A stretch of DNA of 64,000 bases, taken from an uncultured Saprospiraceae bacterium (lineage in GTDB: Bacteria; Bacteroidota; Bacteroidia; Chitinophagales; Saprospiraceae). The position numbers were made by a program, and so were the translations under genes. Positions 57,586 through 64,000 of this stretch are shown piece after piece (the stretch's first letter is position 1; every line of letters begins with the position of its first letter). The stretch is taken from contig CALGNN010000048.1 in NCBI GenBank assembly GCA_937961455.1, forward strand, positions 1-64,000, read 5' to 3'. The notes beneath the pieces were generated by a model. The model was not told where the DNA came from. It saw only the letters and a program-made list of their open reading frames with translations, and did no database searches.

Positions 57586-58764
57586 CTAGATTATTTCCTT
57601 TAAAGCTTCTACAAACACATCGATTTCGTCCTTTGTATTGTAGTAATGAGGAGACATTCTCAAGGCCCATTCAACTCCTTTTGAATTAAAGTCTATAACT
57701 CCTGAGCCTTTAAGCGCCATTGAAATATTGATATCTTTTGATAGAAAATGGTGCTTCACCTTCATAGGATCAGAATCAGGAATATGCAAAGTAACAATGT
57801 TGCATAAATCACTAGCATGTTCCAATCTTTGTACTCCTTCTAAAGCATCTATTTTTTCTATGGAATGTTTTAAGAGTTCTTGATTGTATGTATAAATATT
57901 TTGAATCTCAATTTGATTGATGTATTTCAAAGATGCTATTGCAGCCATTTTAATTCCCATATTATATTCGAAATACTCAAATCTTCGAGCACTTGATAGT
58001 GCCTGATAGCTGTCTTCACTTATCCAAGTGGCACCTGAAGAATCCGGATATAAAGGTTCGGCATTCAATTCCAATTGCTTGTCAGACACGAAGAGTAAGC
58101 CTGCTCCTCTAGGACCTCGCATAAACTTTCTAAAAGTACCACTTAAATAATCACAATGTAATTCTCTGGCATTCACTTCTAATTGTCCTATCGATTGACA
58201 AGCATCTACAATATAAATACAATCCAAATCTTTCGTCATTCTACCAATAGTTTTTACATCTTGAACGACTCCTGTATTTGTTGGAACATGTGTAATTGAA
58301 ACCAGCTTAGGCTTATAATGATCTAATTTATGCTGACAATCTTCTAAGTCGATATCGCCATTTGAATCTTCTTCAATGATGATCGTTTTTGTTCCATATC
58401 TTTTGGCTAAAGAAATAAATTGTATATGATTAGAAGAGTAATCTCTTTTACTCGTAATTATAACATCTCCCTTGTTAAAGTCAATAGTTGAAATCGCCTT
58501 TACATAAGCATCAGTAGCACTATTGGCAAAAGCCATGTTTTCTGGTTTGGCGTGTAACAGTTTTGCCGCTTCTGTATAAAACTCATTCAGCTCTAACATA
58601 GCTTGCTCTTCCAGTTCATATCCACCTATGCGTGCCTCTTTTGCTAAGTAATCATTTAATGCTTGTAAAACAGAATTGGGCACGAAAGAGGCTCCAGCAT
58701 TGTTAAGATGAACTTTATCATTTAAGCCAGATGTATCTAATCGAACTTTTTCTATGTCTAGCAT
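57586..58764 (-). CDS. Class V aminotransferase (PLP-dependent, cysteine desulfurase-like)
   Basis: A 392-residue fold-type I PLP enzyme. VHLNNAGASFVP is the class V entry, the pyridine-binding Asp is Asp187 (IVDACQSIGQ) and the internal-aldimine Lys is Lys213 (SGTFRKFMRGPRGAG). No conserved active Cys loop of SufS/IscS type is evident, so it may belong to the epimerase or selenocysteine-lyase-like members (isopenicillin N epimerase, EgtE-like). The substrate is unknown and there is no pathway neighbour. It converges on the S46 gene. Confidence 0.82.
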   Translation of the reverse strand: MLDIEKVRLDTSGLNDKVHLNNAGASFVPNSVLQALNDYLAKEARIGGYELEEQAMLELNEFYTEAAKLLHAKPENMAFANSATDAYVKAISTIDFNKGDVIITSKRDYSSNHIQFISLAKRYGTKTIIIEEDSNGDIDLEDCQHKLDHYKPKLVSITHVPTNTGVVQDVKTIGRMTKDLDCIYIVDACQSIGQLEVNARELHCDYLSGTFRKFMRGPRGAGLLFVSDKQLELNAEPLYPDSSGATWISEDSYQALSSARRFEYFEYNMGIKMAAIASLKYINQIEIQNIYTYNQELLKHSIEKIDALEGVQRLEHASDLCNIVTLHIPDSDPMKVKHHFLSKDINISMALKGSGVIDFNSKGVEWALRMSPHYYNTKDEIDVFVEALKEII

Positions 58765-58907
58765 AATTTATTGATTTATTGGTATGACAATAATGAATGA
58801 CTTTCTCTACATATAATTTTGAAATGTCTTCTAATATCTATTTTATAAAATAGCTGATTGAGACACAAAATTATATGATAAATTAGATTGAATTTAAATT
58901 TAAAATT

Positions 58908-59720
58908 ATGAAAAAACTTATACTAATTGTTTTCTTAAGTATTACGGTATACACTGCCCAGGCTCAAATTCAAGGCTATTCATTAGATGAAGTCGTTGAA
59001 AATTTTGAAGTAGTAAGTACAGCAGGAGATACTATTAATCTATATGATGTCACGGCAAGTGGTCAGTGGGTTATTTTGGATTTCTTTTTTGTTGACTGCC
59101 CACCATGTCAAGGTACAACTCCAATTTTCAATGAATTTTATGAGAAATTTGGTTGTAATACAGGGGACATTTTTACGGTATCTATTTCTGGTAATCCATC
59201 AGATAACAATGATTATGTGCAATTTTTTGAGGACACCTATGGTGGAGATTTTGCTCATGGCCCAGCTGTAGGAATAGATGGTGGTGGTACAGATGTCGAT
59301 AATAGATTTAGTCCATCTTACTATCCTACTTTTGCACTTATCAGTCCAGATAATAAGATTTTAAATATTGATATTTGGCCCATCAGCGACTACAATACAT
59401 TTGTTAATGCAGTAACTACTGCTGGAGGTGAAATTAATGAGAAAGCTTGTGGACTTACGGATGTGGAAGATTTCACGATTCTTGAATTACAAGTATTCCC
59501 TAACCCAGCAACAGAAATGATCAATCTTACTTTAAATGATCAATTAGGTACTAAGGCTATTGCTGAGATTTATAATTCTGTGGGTCAAAAAGTATCTAGC
59601 TTTAATGCTCAGGTTGGACAAAACAGCGTTGATGTTTCAAACCTTCCTTCAGGTATGTACCATCTAAAAATTGCGGATGATACTGGTTTAAAAGCTACAG
59701 CTAAATTTAGTGTTCAGTAA
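58908..59720 (+). CDS. Secreted thioredoxin-fold protein with T9SS domain
   Basis: A 270-residue exported protein. Signal peptide ends TAQAQ; a TlpA/AhpC-TSA-like thioredoxin domain (about 28-185) carries CPPC at Cys64-Cys67 (FFVDCPPCQGTTPIFNEF) and a cis-Pro region near YYPTFALIS. The C-terminus (LQVFPNPATEMINLTLN, ending ATAKFSVQ) is a T9SS sorting signal. It would be a cell-surface or extracellular thiol-disulfide protein, an uncommon place for a CPPC thioredoxin. Single gene with its own terminator. Confidence 0.87.
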   Translation: MKKLILIVFLSITVYTAQAQIQGYSLDEVVENFEVVSTAGDTINLYDVTASGQWVILDFFFVDCPPCQGTTPIFNEFYEKFGCNTGDIFTVSISGNPSDNNDYVQFFEDTYGGDFAHGPAVGIDGGGTDVDNRFSPSYYPTFALISPDNKILNIDIWPISDYNTFVNAVTTAGGEINEKACGLTDVEDFTILELQVFPNPATEMINLTLNDQLGTKAIAEIYNSVGQKVSSFNAQVGQNSVDVSNLPSGMYHLKIADDTGLKATAKFSVQ

Positions 59721-59742
59721 CTCTAAGTCAAGATAAAAGTTT

Positions 59743-59772
59743 AAGGGTGAAGCTATGCTTCGCCCTTTTTTG
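59743..59772 (+). terminator. Terminator after the thioredoxin-fold T9SS gene
   Basis: AAGGGTGAAG (59743-59752) pairs with CTTCGCCCTT (59758-59767, one G-U) around CTATG and is followed by a T run. It abuts the end of the convergent rluF-like gene. Confidence 0.8.
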
Positions 59773-60486
59773 TTACTTAGAATGATTGAGTGATTTAAAC
59801 AAGACATCCAATTCTTCTTTGGTCAACTTTCTGATTGCTCCAATAGGCAAATCGCCAAGCTGAATATGCATGATTCTTGTTCTTTTGAGTGCAAAAACTC
59901 GGTATCCAAAATAATCACACATTCTTCTTATCTGTCTATTTAAACCTTGGGTAAGGATGATTTTAAAGGTGTATTTAGATAGTTTTTCAATTTCACATTT
60001 CTTAGTGACGGTTCCTAGTATTGGAACACCTGATACCATCTTCTGCAAGAAATTAGCACTAATTGCTTTATCAACTCTGACGACATATTCTTTCTCATGA
60101 TTATTTTCTTCTCGTAAAATCTTGTTCACAATATCCCCATCGTTGGTTAGGATAAGTAAGCCTGTTGAAGCTTTATCTAATCTTCCTATTGGGAATATTC
60201 TTTTGGGGTAATTAATAAAGTCAATAATATTATCCGCATCCTTAAGATCAGTAGTGCTTGTAACTCCTGCAGGCTTGTTGATAATGAGATAGTCCCATTC
60301 AGGTAAATCACCCAAAATTTGATCATCAATCATCACTTGATCACCAGGTGCTACCCTATTCCCTTTCCTTGCAATATTATTATTTATTTTGACTCTTCCG
60401 TTTTCAATCCAAGTATCTGCTTCTCTCCTTGAGCAAATTCCAGTTTGACTGATGTACTTATTCAGGCTGATGGATTCCTGGGTCAT
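59773..60486 (-). CDS. rluF: RsuA/RluF-family pseudouridine synthase
   Basis: Converts a uridine to pseudouridine; RluF targets 23S rRNA U2604 and, in E. coli, tRNA-Tyr U35. It is 237 residues: an S4 RNA-binding domain (about 5-60, LNKYISQTGICSRREADTWI) and the catalytic domain with Asp104 in GRLDKASTGLLILTNDGD. NKPAGVTSTTDLKDADNIIDF and INYPKRIFPIGRLDK resemble RluF more than RsuA or RluB. It is shorter than E. coli RluF, lacking a C-terminal extension. The symbol is by resemblance. Confidence 0.85.
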   Translation of the reverse strand: MTQESISLNKYISQTGICSRREADTWIENGRVKINNNIARKGNRVAPGDQVMIDDQILGDLPEWDYLIINKPAGVTSTTDLKDADNIIDFINYPKRIFPIGRLDKASTGLLILTNDGDIVNKILREENNHEKEYVVRVDKAISANFLQKMVSGVPILGTVTKKCEIEKLSKYTFKIILTQGLNRQIRRMCDYFGYRVFALKRTRIMHIQLGDLPIGAIRKLTKEELDVLFKSLNHSK

Positions 60487-60524
60487 AAATTTTTAGTGCG
60501 CTTTAAAATATGGAGCATTATGAA

Positions 60525-61079
60525 TCAAATGGATTTACCATAAAGATCAAGAAACTCCTTCGTGTTTTCTTTGGACTTTTGAATTACAGAAGCAAAATAC
60601 TCAATAAAAGTATGCTTCAAAGCTTCATTAGCAAACACATCCATCCCATTTTCATCAAATATGGACGCTGCTGAATAAATGATTGTTTGAGATTCTAAAG
60701 CATAAATGGCTACGGTATATTTCTTAGCGTCATTAGGAATCAAAGCAACATTATGCCAAAGCAAAACTGGCACATCATGAAGTGGATGATATACATGTTC
60801 ACTCCAAGGGCCAAAGCGATCAAACATTCCTTGTGAAAGACTCAATGGATCAGAGGTACAAGTATATTGCATTTCAGTGACAGCTATAGCTTCATCAGTC
60901 GCTTTGAATTTTTCTTCTACAATGAAAGAAAAATTATCATTTGGATAGTTTTTACAAGCACGTGGTTCTTGAAAAATCATGTAAGATCCGTCCTCAGCTT
61001 TCATAGCTATCTGAGGTGCATTGCACGCAACAAAAATCATTAAACAGGAGATAAGCAACAAAAAACTTCGACTGAGCAT
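60525..61079 (-). CDS. Hypothetical lipoprotein
   Basis: A 184-residue predicted lipoprotein; the signal peptide ends at IFVAC near Cys19. The mature part is mixed alpha/beta with no catalytic or metal motif (FSFIVEEKFKATDEAIAVTEM; PLSLSQGMFDRFGPWSEHVY). It lies 38 bases upstream of the pseudouridine synthase gene on the same strand. No family is recognised; the function is unknown. Confidence 0.6.
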   Translation of the reverse strand: MLSRSFLLLISCLMIFVACNAPQIAMKAEDGSYMIFQEPRACKNYPNDNFSFIVEEKFKATDEAIAVTEMQYTCTSDPLSLSQGMFDRFGPWSEHVYHPLHDVPVLLWHNVALIPNDAKKYTVAIYALESQTIIYSAASIFDENGMDVFANEALKHTFIEYFASVIQKSKENTKEFLDLYGKSI

Positions 61080-61173
61080 AGTTTAATTTACATTTATAAA
61101 AAGAAAATTAGTCAAATTATACGAATCATTCTGAGCATAAAACGAAAATGCTTACCTTCTAGTTCAATTTACT

Positions 61174-62895
61174 ATGATGCAAATAAAAGAAAATGCAAAG
61201 CAATATGATGCAGTCATTGTAGGCTCTGGTGCAGGCGGAGGTATGTCTGCTAAGGTCTTAGCTGATGCAGGATTAAAGGTGGCAGTAATGGAAGCTGGCC
61301 CTTTTTTCGACCCTAAAGACCCTGAGACCATGACCCAATTAAAATGGCCCTGGGAATCACCAAGAAGAGGAAGAAGCACTCCATCAAGACATTTTGGAGA
61401 CTTCGACATGGCCTATGGTGGCTGGAGCTTGGAAGGCGAACCGTATACGCAAAAAGGCGACAGTGATTTTATGTGGTTCCGCTCTAGAATGCTTGGTGGT
61501 AGAACCAATCATTGGGGAAGAATTTCATTGAGATTTGGCCCGATAGATTTCAAACATAGATCACATGATGGACTTGGGGATGACTGGCCGATTGGCTATG
61601 AAGATGTAAAACCCTATTATGACAAATTGGATAAATTAATTGGAGTCTTTGGTTCGAATGAAGGATTATATAACGATCCAGATGGATTTTTTCTTCCTCC
61701 TCCTAAGCCAAGATTGCATGAATTATACTATATAAAAGGTGCACGAAAATTAGGGATTCCTGTGATTCCATCCCGCTTATCAATTCTAACTAAAAGAATT
61801 AACAAAGAGAGAGGCGTTTGTTTTTATTGCAATCAGTGTAGTAGATCTTGCAATGCTTACGCTGATTTTAGTTCAGGTTCTTGTTTAATTTTTCCCGCGC
61901 AAAATTCTGGTCAAGTTGATTTATACAACAACGCCATGGTTAGAAAAGTCGTGATGAAAGATGACGGAAAAGCTAAAGGTGTTTCTTACATAAATAAGGA
62001 AGATGGCAAAGAATATGTGATCGAAGGCAAGGTCGTCGTATTAGCCGCATCAGCTTGTAGTTCCGCTAGAATCCTTCTAAATTCAAAAGCCCCTGGTCAT
62101 AGTAATGGAATTGGAAATAGCAGTGGAGTGGTTGGGAAATATTTACATGACTCTACGGGCTCCTCAAGAGCAGGTTTTATTCCAGCACTCATGGATCGAA
62201 AGGTTTATAACGAGGATGGTGTAGGTGGAATGCACGTCTATTCACCATGGTGGGGAGACAACAAAAAATTAGATTTTGGAAGAGGTTACCATATTGAAGT
62301 TTGGGGAGGAATGGGAATGCCTGGCTATGGCTTTGGAATGAACATGGATGGCTTTAATAAAATGATGGGTTTTCCACAGGGTGGATATGGTGATAAATTG
62401 AGAGAAGATGTCAAAAGATATTACGGAGCTGTAATTGGATTTGGTGGAAGAGGAGAATGCATCGCTAGAGAAGATAATTATTGCGAACTTGATCCAGATG
62501 TAGTTGATGAATTTGGTATCCCTGTATTGAGATTTAACTATTCTTTTTCTGATCATGAAAGATTGCAGGCAAAACATATGCAACAGACTTTTGAAGAATT
62601 GATAGATGCGATGGGAGGTAAAGTATTAGGAGACACCCCTACCAAAGAACAAAATTATGGCCTCAATAAAGGAGGAGAAATCATTCATGAGGTAGGCACC
62701 ACACGTATGGGTAATGATCCTAAGAAAAGTGTGTGCAATAAATACCAACAATTACATGATGTGAAAAATGTATTCATTACAGATGCTGGACCATTCGTTT
62801 CTCAGGCAGACACGAATTGCACCTGGACTATCATGGCCTTAGCATGGAGAGCATCTGAGTATATCGTTGATCAATTGAATAAGCAGAATTTATAA
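61174..62895 (+). CDS. GMC-family FAD oxidoreductase with cysteine cluster
   Basis: A 573-residue flavoprotein that oxidises an alcohol or sugar. FAD binding: VGSGAGGGMSAKVLADAGLKVAVMEAG (the N-terminal dinucleotide fold) and GGRTNHWG. The C-terminal catalytic region has HEVGTTRMG and DTNCTWTIMALAWRASEYI. A cluster Cys216, Cys219, Cys222, Cys226 (CFYCNQCSRSC) resembles an iron-sulfur site as in bacterial FAD glucose dehydrogenase. There is no signal peptide; the gene is two bases from the Tat-exported subunit gene, so it is probably carried out with it. Substrate unknown. Confidence 0.88.
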   Translation: MMQIKENAKQYDAVIVGSGAGGGMSAKVLADAGLKVAVMEAGPFFDPKDPETMTQLKWPWESPRRGRSTPSRHFGDFDMAYGGWSLEGEPYTQKGDSDFMWFRSRMLGGRTNHWGRISLRFGPIDFKHRSHDGLGDDWPIGYEDVKPYYDKLDKLIGVFGSNEGLYNDPDGFFLPPPKPRLHELYYIKGARKLGIPVIPSRLSILTKRINKERGVCFYCNQCSRSCNAYADFSSGSCLIFPAQNSGQVDLYNNAMVRKVVMKDDGKAKGVSYINKEDGKEYVIEGKVVVLAASACSSARILLNSKAPGHSNGIGNSSGVVGKYLHDSTGSSRAGFIPALMDRKVYNEDGVGGMHVYSPWWGDNKKLDFGRGYHIEVWGGMGMPGYGFGMNMDGFNKMMGFPQGGYGDKLREDVKRYYGAVIGFGGRGECIAREDNYCELDPDVVDEFGIPVLRFNYSFSDHERLQAKHMQQTFEELIDAMGGKVLGDTPTKEQNYGLNKGGEIIHEVGTTRMGNDPKKSVCNKYQQLHDVKNVFITDAGPFVSQADTNCTWTIMALAWRASEYIVDQLNKQNL

Positions 62896-62897
62896 TT

Positions 62898-63608
62898 ATG
62901 GATAGAAGAGACACATTAAAAACCTTATTGATAACAGGTGTAGCTGGAGGTGCCGTGGCAAGTACCGTCTTAAGTTCATGCAAGACTGATGAACCAATGA
63001 TCGCTATTCCTGAAAGTAAATTAACCATAGGCAGAACTCCTTCGGAAAGAGAAAGAGACCAAGCGCTTTTAGATAATGATTTTTTGACAGCTGAAGAACT
63101 AACCGTAGTAGCAACCTTATGTGACATCATCCTTCCCGCTACAAGTTCTGCTGGTTCTGCAACTGAAGCTGATGTTCATAATTTTATAGATTTCATCATT
63201 CAAGATATCCCCAACTTACAAACGCCTGTAAGAGGTGGAATTGCATGGATAAACAATGAAGCCAGCACCAGATTTAATAGCTCCTTTGTGGATGCTACAG
63301 AGGAACAAAAAATGGAAATCATTGATGACATTGCTTATCCAGATAAAGCAGCACCAGAGATGTCCTCAGGGGTTAGTTTTTTCAATAGAATGCGTGATCT
63401 AACCATGACAGGTTATTATACTACCAGAATGGGATTGGATGATTTAGGCTATGTGGGTAATCGAGCTAATATCTGGGATGGTGTGCCAGAGGATGTGTTG
63501 AAAAAACATAACATGTCTTATGATCCAGAATGGTTAGCTAAGTGTGTTGATCAAGAGAAGCGAGAAGACCTAGCAAGCTGGGATGAAGAAGGAAATTTGT
63601 TGAGTTAA
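62898..63608 (+). CDS. Gluconate 2-dehydrogenase subunit 3 family protein, Tat lipoprotein
   Basis: A 236-residue small subunit/chaperone of GMC dehydrogenases. The N-terminus MDRRDTLKTLLITGVAGGAV is a twin-arginine signal that ends in a lipobox SSC near residue 29, so it should be a lipidated Tat substrate. The later ELTVVATLCDIILPATSSAGS and the DFIIQDIPNLQTPVRGGIAW stretch are typical of the family. It begins two bases after the oxidoreductase gene. In known systems this subunit provides the export signal for the flavoprotein; no cytochrome subunit gene is seen beside it. Confidence 0.88.
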   Translation: MDRRDTLKTLLITGVAGGAVASTVLSSCKTDEPMIAIPESKLTIGRTPSERERDQALLDNDFLTAEELTVVATLCDIILPATSSAGSATEADVHNFIDFIIQDIPNLQTPVRGGIAWINNEASTRFNSSFVDATEEQKMEIIDDIAYPDKAAPEMSSGVSFFNRMRDLTMTGYYTTRMGLDDLGYVGNRANIWDGVPEDVLKKHNMSYDPEWLAKCVDQEKREDLASWDEEGNLLS

Positions 63609-63619
63609 TCACATCTATC

Positions 63620-64000
63620 TTAATCACCATAAGTAGTCTGGATGAGCGCTACATCATCTTGATTTGTAAATAAGACTTGAAATAAGTCATTGTAAGTATC
63701 ATGATCTATATCTTCTAAAGCGGGCTTGACACCAAAAGCATTGATGGTAGCGGGTACGGTATTCGAATGACCTACGATTAGAATCCTTTTCCCTTTATAA
63801 TTTGTTTTCACATCCGTTACCAAAGCTTCAAGATCTCCCGCATCGTATATTATTAAAGAAAGACCTAATTCTTCAACTAAGGGTTGAGCTGTTGATTTTG
63901 TCCTGTTATAATTAGAAGAGAAAATAACATCAAGTTTTTCATCTTTTAACAATTCTTTTAATTCTTGGGCACGCTTCTCACCAGCTTCATTTAAGACATC
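63620..64000 (-). CDS. Histidine phosphatase family protein, 5' end beyond window
   Basis: The C-terminal 126 residues of a phosphoglycerate-mutase-like phosphatase. LNEAGEKRAQELKELL, then VIFSSNYNRTKSTAQPLVEEL and IVGHSNTVPATINAFG are the second half of the family core, with the SSNYNRTKSTAQ Arg and the His of GHSNT as two of the active residues. The frame is open to the window edge, and the N-terminal RHGE motif with the phosphorylated His must lie beyond 64000. It ends 11 bases from the convergent subunit gene. Substrate unknown. Confidence 0.82.
   Translation of the reverse strand, partial: DVLNEAGEKRAQELKELLKDEKLDVIFSSNYNRTKSTAQPLVEELGLSLIIYDAGDLEALVTDVKTNYKGKRILIVGHSNTVPATINAFGVKPALEDIDHDTYNDLFQVLFTNQDDVALIQTTYGD

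Overview
The window is ordinary chromosomal DNA of a low-GC (about 35%) member of the Bacteroidota. Evidence: five proteins end in type IX secretion (T9SS) sorting domains (genes ending or starting near 15296, 16942, 18711, 24538 and 58908); family-typical proteins are present (propeller-type sensor kinase, DUF1800/DUF1501 pair, S46 dipeptidyl peptidase, DUF4412, DUF4920, DUF2911, DUF502, WbqC); several upstream regions carry the TAnnTTTG promoter element; and ribosome-binding sites are weak. Within the phylum a Saprospiria- or Flavobacteriia-like organism is plausible, but the class cannot be fixed from the sequence. I see no phage, insertion sequence, CRISPR array or integrated element.

Layout. 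1-6.3 kb: 3' part of a sensor kinase, a di-heme peroxidase lipoprotein, and a GT-C-like membrane protein coupled to an SpoU methyltransferase. 6.4-15.2 kb: patatin, DUF4412 protein, a mnmA-lipoprotein-rimM run (RNA modification and ribosome maturation), an HtrA protease facing an M48 lipoprotein protease, a 52-residue membrane protein, and a DUF502/DUF4920/cytochrome operon. 15.3-20 kb: an exported block with two tandem arylsulfotransferase-like T9SS proteins and an M43 protease. 20.7-20.95 kb: tRNA-Gly and tRNA-Leu with promoter and terminator. 21-27.6 kb: an L-type lectin, a zinc-ribbon protein with a structured 5' leader, the DUF1800/DUF1501 pair and a membrane histidine kinase. 27.6-39.3 kb: fused acyl-CoA mutase IcmF with a 47-residue membrane partner, an acetyltransferase, a WG-repeat-like exported protein, and gltB-gltD (ammonia assimilation).

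39.5-64 kb: two unrecognised proteins, a ZnT9-like cation transporter, a serine/threonine dehydratase-like enzyme, an acetyltransferase, a lone receiver protein, a beta-lactamase-fold hydrolase, an S9 peptidase, a DUF2911-TPR fusion, MscS, a tight WbqC / dynamin-like GTPase / M1 aminopeptidase run, an S46 peptidase, a class V aminotransferase, a secreted thioredoxin-fold protein, an RluF-type pseudouridine synthase, a GMC oxidoreductase with its Tat-exported partner, and the 3' part of a histidine phosphatase.

The dominant theme is secreted or envelope peptide breakdown (HtrA, M48, M43, S9, M1, S46) with oxidoreductases, as expected of a protein-degrading heterotroph. The items most worth a second look are a rimM gene with no ATG start lying in frame behind its neighbour, a three-way-junction RNA fold ending at a start codon (22421-22490), an unannotated 47-residue membrane protein beside icmF, diverged tandem sulfotransferase paralogs, and the WbqC-dynamin-M1 run. 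I did not find a clearly new multi-gene defence or biosynthetic system.
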